Below are positions 1-7,961 of a DNA stretch of 57,259 nt, in pieces (positions within the stretch are counted from its first letter, which is position 1; each line of letters starts with the position of its first letter). The position numbers and the translations under genes were made by a program. The notes below the pieces were generated by a model that was not told the DNA's origin, did no database searches, and saw nothing but the letters and a program-made list of their open reading frames with translations. The stretch is from UBA4717 sp045577925 (GTDB lineage Bacteria; Bacillota; Clostridia; Oscillospirales; CAG-272), in NCBI GenBank assembly GCA_045577925.1, contig JAZNJH010000010.1, positions 1 to 57,259 on the forward strand. The letters run 5' to 3'.

Positions 1-36
1 ACAACGCTCTTCTATGGTAAGATGTTTATAGCTCAT
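1..36 (-). CDS. IS30-family transposase, N-terminal 12 codons only
   Basis: Twelve codons are visible, reading MSYKHLTIEERC before the window edge. This matches the usual opening of Firmicutes IS30 transposases, which leads into a helix-turn-helix. A strong Shine-Dalgarno site (AAGGAGG, complement of 43-49) lies seven bases upstream of the ATG at 36. The assignment rests on these few residues and the flanking end-like sequence. The catalytic DDE region is outside the window, so intactness cannot be judged. Confidence 0.55.
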   Translation of the reverse strand, partial: MSYKHLTIEERC

Positions 37-138
37 ATAAATCCTCCTTGGTTTTTTGTTTTGTGGTAATTACATTATACCATGGATTTATATGGGCTTC
101 TCTTTTTTATTTACTGTTGCACTTGATAGTATAACTCA
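1..138 (-). mobile_element. End of an IS30-family insertion sequence, cut by the window edge
   Basis: The minus strand opens a transposase reading frame at 36. Upstream of it, around 111-137, lies an end-like sequence whose minus-strand form contains CAAGTGCAACAGTAAATAAA, resembling IS30-family terminal repeats (the CAACAGT core is typical as I recall it). The outer boundary is placed just before the terminator at 141-178, but the exact terminal base and target duplication cannot be fixed because the other end lies outside. The rest of the element should continue to the left. Confidence 0.55.
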
Positions 139-140
139 CC

Positions 141-178
141 AAAACAAAAAAACACGCAGACTGTAACGTCTGCGTGTA
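141..178 (-). terminator. Rho-independent terminator of the first beta-helix gene
   Basis: A perfect 10-bp stem (152-161 with 168-177) has a six-base loop and is followed on the minus strand by a T-rich run (complement of 141-151). It lies 18 bases past the stop of the gene at 196-1776. Confidence 0.85.
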
Positions 179-195
179 TGTTTATAAGCTATAAA

Positions 196-1776
196 TCAAA
201 GCATATACTCTGAGTCAGGGAGACAAAGCTTATACATATCGCCGAGAGGATTTGACTTTGTATAATAAAACTCTGTACCCTTTTCGAGCCCCTGTTCAAC
301 GATTTCTGTAAGGTCTTCTTTATTATAATTGTAAAGGCGTCCTGCCGGCGGCGGGTCCCATCTTCCGAATCTCTTTCCTTCTTCAAGTATGCATATATTA
401 TCGTGGAAGTTATACGTCTTAGGATGTACGAATCTTGCCTCGCTGAGTCCTGAACCTGCAAAGAGGTTTACATTATTGTAAACGTCATTGTTTTCAAATA
501 CAGAACCTTCTGATTCGTGAGTTACGTATGCGCCATAGAATATGCCGCCGGCACCTATCCATCCGCTTTCCTTCTTGCTTAAATAATTAGGATAGGCAGG
601 GCGCTGATGCGACCAGCCGTAGCCCATAAAACGGTTATAGTTATCGTGAATTTGAAGGTTAGTTACGTGTCCACCGTCACCTATCCATACTTCAGGGCCT
701 GTATTTGAAAAATCAGCTACGTTCTTGTATATCTGTACGTCGTTAAATGAAACCGCACCCGTGTGCTGTGCAGTCCAGCAACAGTCATACACGTGAGTTG
801 CATAATTGTATCTCATGACAAATCCGTCGCAGCGGCCGAAGCATTCGATAGCGTTACCGTAGCGTACCCACGTATCGCCGCCAAACATCCATACACCCTG
901 AACTGGACCGCCTATCCAGCGGAATGTACAGTACTGAACGACTGTATTTTTCACATTTGGGCAGGCAACGCCGAAGCATGCTCCGTAAAAATCAATATTG
1001 TCAACAACTATATCGTGCGCCCATTTTGTTTCGGGATCAGCCTCAAGCCACATTGTTGTTCCACGGTCTACAAGGTCAATAGTGTCAAAGACTTCACCGG
1101 GATTACCGTCCTTGCAGTAAAGCCAGAGGTCGTCAACAGTCGGGTCTTCGTTAGCGATACTGTGATGGAATTCAAGGTTGCACTTGAGTGATGCAGGACC
1201 CTTGAACATTTCAACAGGATTTTCATAGTATTCAAGTCCGTTAAATACCACACCGCGGTCGATAGTTTCACCGCTTTTTACAGGAGTTACAAGAACACCC
1301 CAGGCACGGCCGCCGTCAAACACGATACAGCCTACGTTGTATGTAAAACCGCCCGTCTTCTTGGTATAATGCCACACATTCTCAAACTCTGTCTTTTCCC
1401 AGTCATCGGGACTTGACGCGTCAACTGAGCCGTTAAGTCTCGGCTTTTTACCTTCTCCGTATGCAGTATAGGTAACACCGCTCTGACCGTTGAGCGCATC
1501 TTTATATCTCCACTCATCTCCGCGTTTGAAGAGAACTCCGTCTCCATACGCAAATTTAGTGTTATTTAATTTGTCAATGCTCTTCCACGCTGTAGCAGGG
1601 GTAAGACCGTCATTATCGTCATCACCCTCGCTTGAAGATACGTAGTATTTTGTACCCTTTATCTCAACATTTGACTCAGAATTTATTATCTCTTTAGCAA
1701 GTGCCTGAGATTCATCAAGATACTTTTTTACAAGCTCATCGCTTGCAAGCTCATAAATTATCGGCTTCTTTCCCAT
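196..1776 (-). CDS. Right-handed beta-helix (pectin-lyase fold) protein, paralog 1
   Basis: A 526-residue protein beginning MGKKPIIYEL, with AAAGGAGG upstream of the ATG. There is no signal peptide or membrane segment, so it is predicted to be cytoplasmic. Residues about 43-66 carry the segment YYVSSSEG...NDGLTPATAW, typical of the entry to secreted beta-helix carbohydrate-active proteins. Residues about 250-460 hold short N/D/G-rich turns (VVDNIDFYGACFGV, IHDNYNRFMGYG, FENNDVYNNVN) expected of stacked helix coils. It is closely similar along its whole length to the next gene and more distantly to the third. It has its own promoter and terminator, so the copies are not an operon. I cannot name substrate or catalytic residues; a glycoside hydrolase or lyase acting on imported oligosaccharides is possible but inferred. 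Confidence 0.8.
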   Translation of the reverse strand: MGKKPIIYELASDELVKKYLDESQALAKEIINSESNVEIKGTKYYVSSSEGDDDNDGLTPATAWKSIDKLNNTKFAYGDGVLFKRGDEWRYKDALNGQSGVTYTAYGEGKKPRLNGSVDASSPDDWEKTEFENVWHYTKKTGGFTYNVGCIVFDGGRAWGVLVTPVKSGETIDRGVVFNGLEYYENPVEMFKGPASLKCNLEFHHSIANEDPTVDDLWLYCKDGNPGEVFDTIDLVDRGTTMWLEADPETKWAHDIVVDNIDFYGACFGVACPNVKNTVVQYCTFRWIGGPVQGVWMFGGDTWVRYGNAIECFGRCDGFVMRYNYATHVYDCCWTAQHTGAVSFNDVQIYKNVADFSNTGPEVWIGDGGHVTNLQIHDNYNRFMGYGWSHQRPAYPNYLSKKESGWIGAGGIFYGAYVTHESEGSVFENNDVYNNVNLFAGSGLSEARFVHPKTYNFHDNICILEEGKRFGRWDPPPAGRLYNYNKEDLTEIVEQGLEKGTEFYYTKSNPLGDMYKLCLPDSEYML

Positions 1777-1809
1777 AAAAGTCGCCTCCTTTACAGTTAT
1801 TGTACCTTC

Positions 1810-1838
1810 ATATTACCATATAAAAAAACAAATAGCAA
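1810..1838 (-). promoter_or_regulatory. Sigma-A-type promoter for beta-helix paralog 1
   Basis: Minus strand TTGCTA (complement of 1833-1838), 17-base spacer, TAATAT (complement of 1810-1815), about 35 bases before the start codon at 1776. Confidence 0.5.
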
Positions 1839-1899
1839 TAGGAAAACGGACACTTTTCTTTGAAAATGATGATTTTTTCTTCGAGTTTGGTCAAAGATC

Positions 1900-1930
1900 A
1901 AAAACACGCAGGCAACTGTGCCTGCGCGTC
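1900..1930 (-). terminator. Rho-independent terminator of beta-helix paralog 2
   Basis: An 8-bp core stem (CGCAGGCA with TGCCTGCG, 1907-1914 and 1919-1926) with a four-base loop is followed on the minus strand by a run of T. It is nearly the same arm sequence as the terminator of paralog 1, which suggests the terminator was duplicated with the gene. Confidence 0.8.
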
Positions 1931-1949
1931 TGTTTATAAGAATTGTGAA

Positions 1950-3515
1950 TTAAAGCATATATTCGGAGTCGGACAAGCAAAGCTTGTACATATCGCCAAG
2001 GGGATCAGGCTTTGTATAATAAAACTCTGTGCCGGGCTCAATTCCGTTTTCTACAAGCTCTGTCAGATCTTCTTTGTTGTATTGGTAGAGTCTTCCTGCC
2101 GGGGGCGGATCCCATCTTCCGAATCTCTTTCCCTCTTCAAGTATACATATATTATCGTGGAAATTATAAGTATACGGGTGTGCAAATCTCGCTTCGCTGA
2201 GTCCCGAGCCTGCAAAGAGGTTTACGTTGTTGTAAACGTCATTGTTTTCAAACTTCGAGCCTTCGGATTTATGAGTTACATATGCACCGTAGAAGGTGCC
2301 CCCCGCACCTATCCAGCCATTTTCCTTCTTGCTGTTAAGGTTAGGTCCGCCGGGACGCTGATGCGACCAGCCGTAGCCAATAAAACGATTGTAATTATCA
2401 TGTATCTGAAGATTTGTAACGTGTCCGCCATCGCCTATCCACACTTCAGGACCCGTGTTTGAGAAATCTGCAACATTCTTGTATATCTGTACGTCGTTGA
2501 AGGAAACCGCGCCCGTGTGCTGCGCTGTCCAACAGCAGTCGTATACCTGAGTTCCGTAGTTATATCTCATAATAAAGCCGTCACTGCGTCCGAAGGATTC
2601 GATAGCGTTGCCGTAGCGCACCCACGAATCTCCGCCAAAAAAATATACGCCCTGAACGGGACCGCCTATCCAGCGGAACGTACAGTACTGTACTACCGAA
2701 TTTTTGACGTTTGCCGCGCCGACACCAAAGCACGCTCCATAGAAATCAATATTATCAACAACTATATCGCTTGCCCAGTTTGTTTCCTTGTCGGGATTAA
2801 GATACAAGGTTATACCCCTGTCTACAAGGTCGATAGTCTTGAACACTTCACCGGGGTTACCGTCTCTGCAATAAAGCCAGAGTTCATCAACACTCGGGTC
2901 TTCGTTAGCGATACTGTGATGGAATTCAAGATTACACTTGAGTGATGCAGGACCCTTGAATTCTTCAACGGGATTTTCATAGTATTCAAGTCCGTTGAAT
3001 ACACGTCCGCGGTCTATGGTAAGTCCGTTTCTTGTGGGTGTTACAAGAACGCCCCACGCACGTCCGCCGTCAAATACGATACAGCCTACGTTATACTGGA
3101 ATCCACCCGTTTTCTTTGTATAATGCCATACGTTTTCATATTCTGTCTTTTCCCAGTCATTGGGACTTGAGGCATCAACCGAGCCGTTAAGGCGCGGTTT
3201 TTTACCCTCGCCGTATGCCGAATAGGTAACACCGCTTTGAGCATTCAGTGCATCCTTGTATCTCCACTCGTCGCCGCGCTTGAAAAATACGCCGTCGCCG
3301 TGTGCAAATCTGGTATTATTAAGTTTATCTATGCTCTTCCATGCGCTCTCAGGTGTAAGACCGTCATTGCCGTCGTCACCCTCGCTTGAAGATACGTAGT
3401 ACTTCGTACCCGTAACGTCAACGTTTGTGGGAGAGTTGATTATCTCCTTGGCAAGTGCCTGTGACTCATCAAGGTACTTTTTTACAAGCTCATAAATTAC
3501 CGGCTTCTTTTCCAT
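1950..3515 (-). CDS. Right-handed beta-helix (pectin-lyase fold) protein, paralog 2
   Basis: 521 residues from the ATG at 3515 (MEKKPVIYELVKKYL). This start is preferred to an upstream in-frame one at 3572 because GAGGAG lies at the right distance and the protein aligns with paralog 1 from here. Compared with paralog 1 it lacks a few residues near position 10 but is otherwise nearly collinear, with the same landmarks: NDGLTPESAW, VVDNIDFYGACFGV, WTAQHTGAVSFNDVQIYKN and GKRFGRWDPPPAGRLY. No signal peptide is seen. The strong conservation of buried positions, the WTAQHTGAV block and the C-terminal EFYYTK segment suggests both copies are functional. The product is inferred to be an intracellular carbohydrate-active or carbohydrate-binding protein of unknown specificity. 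Confidence 0.8.
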   Translation of the reverse strand: MEKKPVIYELVKKYLDESQALAKEIINSPTNVDVTGTKYYVSSSEGDDGNDGLTPESAWKSIDKLNNTRFAHGDGVFFKRGDEWRYKDALNAQSGVTYSAYGEGKKPRLNGSVDASSPNDWEKTEYENVWHYTKKTGGFQYNVGCIVFDGGRAWGVLVTPTRNGLTIDRGRVFNGLEYYENPVEEFKGPASLKCNLEFHHSIANEDPSVDELWLYCRDGNPGEVFKTIDLVDRGITLYLNPDKETNWASDIVVDNIDFYGACFGVGAANVKNSVVQYCTFRWIGGPVQGVYFFGGDSWVRYGNAIESFGRSDGFIMRYNYGTQVYDCCWTAQHTGAVSFNDVQIYKNVADFSNTGPEVWIGDGGHVTNLQIHDNYNRFIGYGWSHQRPGGPNLNSKKENGWIGAGGTFYGAYVTHKSEGSKFENNDVYNNVNLFAGSGLSEARFAHPYTYNFHDNICILEEGKRFGRWDPPPAGRLYQYNKEDLTELVENGIEPGTEFYYTKPDPLGDMYKLCLSDSEYML

Positions 3516-3576
3516 AATACTGTCTCCTCGAAATTTATTGTGTTTTTCGTAAAATACTTTTTTTACACACACTTAA

Positions 3577-3605
3577 ATGTTAGCACATTAAAATTTGCAC
3601 TTCAA
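3577..3605 (-). promoter_or_regulatory. Probable promoter for beta-helix paralog 2
   Basis: Minus strand TTGAAG (complement of 3600-3605), 17-base spacer, TAACAT (complement of 3577-3582), about 60 bases before the start. The -10 is weak. Confidence 0.35.
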
Positions 3606-3651
3606 GACAAAATACCAACAAAAAGTAGACAATTATTGCGGATTTTTTAAG

Positions 3652-3684
3652 AAAAGCACGAAAACAGTTTATTTTCGTGCTTTT
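3652..3684 (-). terminator. Terminator of beta-helix paralog 3
   Basis: A 13-bp stem (3652-3664 with 3672-3684) bounded by A and T tracts, with a seven-base loop, lies eight bases past the stop of the gene at 3693-5345. Its symmetry would allow it to work in both directions. Confidence 0.85.
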
Positions 3685-3692
3685 GTAAAAAA

Positions 3693-5345
3693 TTAAAGAA
3701 TATATCCGCTGTCAGGAAGTGATAATTCAAACAGATTGCCCTGACTTCCGGGCTTTGTGAAGTAGAACTTTGTGCCGGGTTCAATTCCGTACTTTGCAAG
3801 CTCTTCAAGGTCTTCTTTATTGTACATATACATTCTTGACGGCGGATACTCTTCACCGTCAATAATCTCCGGCTTGTTGGCATTTCCGGGAACGCATATG
3901 TTATCCTTCGCATCATACGGTGCCCACTTGCCAAACCGCTTACCTTCTTCAAGTATGCATATGTTGTCGTGGAAATTGTATGTCTTGGGGTGTACGAATC
4001 TCGCCTGGCTGAGTCCTGAGTCTGCAAACATATTTACATTGTTGTAAACGTCATTTCCATAAAATTCAGAACCGGGTGCAAGGTGTGTTACGTATTCACC
4101 GTAGAATATACCGCCGGCACCTATCCAGCCCGCCTCTTTCTTACTGTGAGGAGAATTGATGGCAGGTCGCTGATGAGAGAAACCGTAGCCCATATAGCGG
4201 TTATAGTTGTCGTGTATCTGCAAATTCGTTACACTTCCGCCCGAACCAATCCATACTTCAGGACCTGTGTTGGCAAAGTCCGCAACGTTCTTGTACATCT
4301 GAACGTTGTTAAACTTTACAGCACCCGTGTGCTGTGCAGTCCAGCAGCAGTCATATACCTGAGTTGCGTAGTTATATCTCATAATAAAGCCGTCTGCATA
4401 GCCGAACGACTCAATAGCATTACCGTAACGTGTTGAGAAGTTTCTGCCGAACATATTTATGCCCTGGATAGAGCCGCCCATCCATCTGAACGTACAGTAC
4501 TGTACAGTTACATTCTTTACATTATGAGAACCTACACCAAAGCATGCAGCATACATATCGATATTATCAATCATAATATCGCAGGAAGTATTTTTATTCC
4601 AGTCCTTGGGATCGCCGTCAAGAATATTGATAAGCTCACCGCGATCGACAAGTTCAATAGACTTAAACACTTCACCGGGGTTACCCTCTCTGCAATAGAG
4701 ATAGAGTGTATCAACGCTGGGATCGTGGTCTATTTCATGATAGAATTCGAGGTTGCCCTGAAGATCGCCTGCTCCTGCAAACGGACCCCTCTCTATCGTA
4801 TAGGTTTCAAATCCGTTATATACCGTACCGTTGTCAACACGGAATCCGTCGTCCATAGGAGAAACGTGGATACCCCACGCGCGTCCGCCGTCAAATATAA
4901 TAGCACCTACATTATATTCAAAGCCACCGATTTTTTCTTTATATCTCCATATATTCTCAAATTCGGTCTTTTCCCATTTGTCGGCGCCCGAAGCATCAAC
5001 AGAACCGATAAATCTCGGTTTTTTGCCCTCGCCGTATGCAGATATAGTCATACCAGAACGTACGTTAAGGGGGTCCTTTATTCTCCACTCGTCACCGCGC
5101 TTAAAAAATATACCGTCACCCTTTTCAAATGTTGTATCATTTACCTTTTGTACGCTCTTCCATGCACTTTCGGGAGAAAGACCGTCATTATTGTCATCAC
5201 CCTCGCTTGAAGATACGTAGTACTTCGTACCCGTTACTTCAATGTTTGTGGGAGAATTCTTGATTTCCTCTACAAGCGCCGTAGCTTCATCATTATACTT
5301 TTTGATAAGCTCGCTTGTAGCTTCTTCGTAGAATAACTTGCTCAT
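3693..5345 (-). CDS. Right-handed beta-helix (pectin-lyase fold) protein, paralog 3
   Basis: 550 residues from the ATG at 5345 (MSKLFYEEATSELIKKY), chosen because GAGGAGG precedes it and because paralogs 1 and 2 begin equivalently. It is the most divergent of the three. It keeps the YYVSSSEG...NDGLSPESAW entry block, the MIDNIDMYAACFGVG block, WTAQHTGAV and IHDNYNRYMGYGF, but has a longer loop after GKRFGKW (about 24 extra residues with CVPGNANKPEI). No signal peptide or membrane segment is visible. Its own promoter and terminator make it a third independent unit. Divergence of copy 3 with near identity of copies 1 and 2 fits an old duplication followed by a recent one. Confidence 0.8.
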   Translation of the reverse strand: MSKLFYEEATSELIKKYNDEATALVEEIKNSPTNIEVTGTKYYVSSSEGDDNNDGLSPESAWKSVQKVNDTTFEKGDGIFFKRGDEWRIKDPLNVRSGMTISAYGEGKKPRFIGSVDASGADKWEKTEFENIWRYKEKIGGFEYNVGAIIFDGGRAWGIHVSPMDDGFRVDNGTVYNGFETYTIERGPFAGAGDLQGNLEFYHEIDHDPSVDTLYLYCREGNPGEVFKSIELVDRGELINILDGDPKDWNKNTSCDIMIDNIDMYAACFGVGSHNVKNVTVQYCTFRWMGGSIQGINMFGRNFSTRYGNAIESFGYADGFIMRYNYATQVYDCCWTAQHTGAVKFNNVQMYKNVADFANTGPEVWIGSGGSVTNLQIHDNYNRYMGYGFSHQRPAINSPHSKKEAGWIGAGGIFYGEYVTHLAPGSEFYGNDVYNNVNMFADSGLSQARFVHPKTYNFHDNICILEEGKRFGKWAPYDAKDNICVPGNANKPEIIDGEEYPPSRMYMYNKEDLEELAKYGIEPGTKFYFTKPGSQGNLFELSLPDSGYIL

Positions 5346-5385
5346 AATATTTCCTCCTCGGAATAATATCCTATTTATTACGTAC

Positions 5386-5413
5386 ATTATATCACACTAA
5401 AGTAATTTTGCAA
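5386..5413 (-). promoter_or_regulatory. Probable promoter for beta-helix paralog 3
   Basis: Minus strand TTGCAA (complement of 5408-5413), 16-base spacer, perfect TATAAT (complement of 5386-5391), about 40 bases before the start at 5345. Confidence 0.5.
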
Positions 5414-5584
5414 GCAAAATTTGACCGTCATTTTTGCCGAATTTTATTGTCCTATTTTATAAAAAATGTATAAAGCATTAATTTTGGTCAACAATAAGAA
5501 GGTGACCGAATGATATAAATTACGTGGTCAAAAGGAAAATTACTGCCATTTTTAAATAATATTTTACTTTTTTAAAAATTCCTA

Positions 5585-5613
5585 TTGACATTTTTACTCA
5601 AATATGTTATCAT
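5585..5613 (+). promoter_or_regulatory. Promoter of tRNA-Gln
   Basis: TTGACA (5585-5590), 17-base spacer, TATCAT (5608-5613), placing transcription start just before the tRNA at 5626. Confidence 0.75.
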
Positions 5614-5625
5614 AAGTTTCGTCAA

Positions 5626-5701
5626 TGCGGCATCGCCAAGCGGTAAGGCAACGGACTCTGACTCCGTCATTTCCTAGGTTCGAATCCTAGTGCCGCAGCC
5701 A
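5626..5701 (+). tRNA. tRNA-Gln (anticodon CTG)
   Basis: The acceptor arms TGCGGCA (5626-5632) and TGCCGCA (5691-5697) pair fully, and CCA is encoded at 5699-5701. The anticodon stem ACGGA/TCCGT encloses the loop CTCTGAC, giving anticodon CTG. The T arm contains GGTTCGAATCC. A consensus promoter lies upstream and a terminator immediately downstream, so it is a single-gene unit. Confidence 0.95.
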
Positions 5702-5733
5702 AAAAATCCAAGTCTTTCGACTTGGATTTTTTC
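5701..5733 (+). terminator. Terminator of tRNA-Gln
   Basis: Stem AATCCAAGTC/GACTTGGATT with a TTTC loop between A and T tracts directly follows the tRNA. It abuts the stop codon of the minus-strand gene at 5732 and may also end that transcript. Confidence 0.85.
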
Positions 5734-5938
5734 ATTTTATTCTCTTATCCTCACACAGAAGCGGAAGATACTCTTCCCACCTGTGCTCTCTGACAGGCAT
5801 TATTGGATGCTTGTGATCGTCAAATATCAAAACCAAGGCAGGCGATATGTTTTTATACCTTTGTGTAAAATAATATCCCGAGAGCTTCCCCTCAGATATA
5901 AGTTTTTTTGCGGTTGCATGATAACTAAAGTACGGCAT
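5732..5938 (-). CDS. Small conserved hypothetical protein, 68 residues
   Basis: A small soluble protein, MPYFSYHATAKKLI... ending near HRWEEYLPLL. It recalls an uncharacterised family of small proteins seen in Clostridia with the same MPYFSYHA opening and a PMPxREHRWEEYLPLL-type end; I recall no function. It carries many aromatic and histidine residues and no membrane segment. The Shine-Dalgarno site is weak. It sits between the tRNA-Gln terminator and the terminator of the LtaS-like gene, alone in its unit. Reality is supported by family resemblance and by fitting exactly between two terminators. Confidence 0.65.
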   Translation of the reverse strand: MPYFSYHATAKKLISEGKLSGYYFTQRYKNISPALVLIFDDHKHPIMPVREHRWEEYLPLLCEDKRIK

Positions 5939-5972
5939 GTAATTATTTTACCCAAGATTACAACTCACATGC

Positions 5973-6000
5973 AAAAAGGCAGTTCACCTTAACTGCCTTT
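5973..6000 (-). terminator. Terminator of the LtaS-like gene
   Basis: Stem AAAGGCAGTT/AACTGCCTTT with a six-base loop, followed on the minus strand by TTTTT, lies six bases past the stop codon at 6006. Confidence 0.85.
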
Positions 6001-6005
6001 CTCTT

Positions 6006-7961
6006 TTATTTCGTTATTGTTTCAAGCACTGCACTGCCATCGCGCGACATCTGGCATACTGCGATACCCTCCAGAATATCAAGCGAATCTGCATCCGCCA
6101 CGATACATTCAGGGCTTTCAAACACAGTTTCAACAACCTCGTCACCCACCATGATTTTGCTGCATGAAGTAAAGTTTTCGCCGTGCACAACTATATCCCC
6201 TGCATTCTCGGTTATCGATGTTATCCTTATCGGGCGCGTGCTGTACCTGATCTTATCTTCACGAGTATCGTTCTGTGAGCTTGTCATTGAAAACTCGATA
6301 AGCTTTAGTTTTTCCTGATAATCTTCATCATTTGCATAATTCAGATGGCAGCGCGTAAGTATTCCCTCTTCGAGATCAAGGATATCCTGAACATGCGCCA
6401 TCAACTGATAGGTTTCAATGTGCTTGTCTTCTGCCTTCATATCATAATTCGACCATATCGCATATTCTGTTGTGTATGCGTTCGGAGCGCTTATGTAATT
6501 AACGCTGAAATCGATCGCAGGAAGATGATCCCCGTAAACAACGAGCACACACTTTTCTTTATAATTTTCAAGAGCCGAAACAAGCTCGCCCAGCATATTA
6601 TCCATTTCCTTGATCGTACAAGCATAGTAAGTGAGCCCTGCAAGCGCTTCTGCGTTAAGATTATCCGCTTTCACGTCAATATAGTCGGAAAACTCGTCTG
6701 GCCTGACTTTCGACGGGTAAGGTCCGTGAGCCTGAACAGAAACAGCAAACACAAAATCTGTATTTTCGGTAGAATCAAGCACCTTTATTACCTCATCGGT
6801 TATTATATCGTCACGTGTCCAGCCCTGACTGTTAAACGACGCGCCGTTCATATATTCAAGCGGTGTAAACGTATCAAACCCAAGGTTATTATACGCAACG
6901 GGGCGTTCATAAAAGGAAGCGTTGTAATTGTGTATCGCATGAGCGGTATATCCGAGCCGCTTCATGTTGAAAGGCACCGTATCCCAGAGGACGTTTTTGT
7001 CAAGAAGCGTATAATAGGGTGATTCACCTATTGTGAAATGGTCAAGATTCATTCCCGTCAGCACCTCAAACTCAACGTTTGACGTTCCGCCGCCGTATGA
7101 TGGAACGTACAAGTATCCGCTTGCACCCTCATCCTTTAGTTTTCTGAAGTTTGGTACCGGGTCTTCGGAAAGGCTGATTCCGTGCATCCACGTCATATCA
7201 AAAAACGATTCAAGCTGAAGTACAATAACGTTTGGTCTTTCGTCCTGAACGTCTGCATTTTGTCCGTCAAGTTGTGCCATGAATGCGGCAAGTGCATCGT
7301 CCGAGTACCCTTCGGGTGTATACAGTCCCGTAGCTCTTGCGCTTTTAAAGAAGTTATATGCAAAACCATTTCGCTCGTAAAACTCGTTTGGAGTTTCGTT
7401 TTTCCTTGGAAAGAAATCAAAAATACCGAGTATTACAGTCATAGCTAAAAGCAAAACGAAAACGGGAATAAAAAGTAAAAGGCTCTTTTTCATACCGCAC
7501 TCAAACTGCGGAGCTTTGACAAAGATCCACACGAGAACAAATATAGCTGCAAGTATTCCAAGCACTATAAGCAGTATCTCGTAAATATTGAAATAGAGCT
7601 TCATCATATTCAGCGCTTCGCCAACGAGCCTGAAATCCGAAAACGAGATCGGCAGAGGCCTTAAAGACAGAAGTACCGTATTGGTTATTCCCACTATGAG
7701 CCACAGAAACGCAGGAATCGCAAACGCAAATATCTTGCGGCGCACTATAAGCATAAATGACGTGCAAAGCATGATTATAGCCGTATTGAGCAAGAATATC
7801 GGCGCGCTTGTGAACATATGTACCAACGCCTGTGGCAAAGAGCGCCTTTGAAGCACTTCAAGCACAAGATTTAAAAAACCCGAAGATATGATCCATGCAA
7901 GCAGGTTGGCAAGCAGGGATATTTTATAAGTTTTTTTCTTTGAAGCTACGGCATGTGCCAT
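6006..7961 (-). CDS. LtaS-like membrane sulfatase-fold phosphoglycerol transferase with C-terminal IPT/TIG-like domain
   Basis: 651 residues. Several N-terminal membrane segments (within residues about 12-182) precede an extracellular alkaline-phosphatase/sulfatase domain. Family landmarks are intact: metal ligand Glu251 in LQLESFFD, probable nucleophile Thr293 in GGGTSNVEFEVLTG, His412 in VQAHGPYP, and Asp478-His479 in YGDHLP. The family transfers glycerol phosphate from phosphatidylglycerol onto teichoic-acid-like polymers or glycolipids. About residues 568-651 form an extra beta-rich tail (IRITSITENAGDIVVHGENF...) resembling an IPT/TIG domain, which ordinary LtaS lacks. The start directly follows the stop of the pseudouridine synthase, with AAGGGGA inside its 3' end, so translation is coupled. 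No dlt genes are nearby. Whether it makes lipoteichoic acid or another polymer cannot be told. Confidence 0.88.
   Translation of the reverse strand: MAHAVASKKKTYKISLLANLLAWIISSGFLNLVLEVLQRRSLPQALVHMFTSAPIFLLNTAIIMLCTSFMLIVRRKIFAFAIPAFLWLIVGITNTVLLSLRPLPISFSDFRLVGEALNMMKLYFNIYEILLIVLGILAAIFVLVWIFVKAPQFECGMKKSLLLFIPVFVLLLAMTVILGIFDFFPRKNETPNEFYERNGFAYNFFKSARATGLYTPEGYSDDALAAFMAQLDGQNADVQDERPNVIVLQLESFFDMTWMHGISLSEDPVPNFRKLKDEGASGYLYVPSYGGGTSNVEFEVLTGMNLDHFTIGESPYYTLLDKNVLWDTVPFNMKRLGYTAHAIHNYNASFYERPVAYNNLGFDTFTPLEYMNGASFNSQGWTRDDIITDEVIKVLDSTENTDFVFAVSVQAHGPYPSKVRPDEFSDYIDVKADNLNAEALAGLTYYACTIKEMDNMLGELVSALENYKEKCVLVVYGDHLPAIDFSVNYISAPNAYTTEYAIWSNYDMKAEDKHIETYQLMAHVQDILDLEEGILTRCHLNYANDEDYQEKLKLIEFSMTSSQNDTREDKIRYSTRPIRITSITENAGDIVVHGENFTSCSKIMVGDEVVETVFESPECIVADADSLDILEGIAVCQMSRDGSAVLETITK

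Noticed and set aside
763..1191. Plus-strand open frame opposite beta-helix paralog 1, with a similar one at 2517-2945 opposite paralog 2
   Set aside because: The two antisense frames are alike only because the sense genes are paralogs. No ribosome site or family resemblance was seen.
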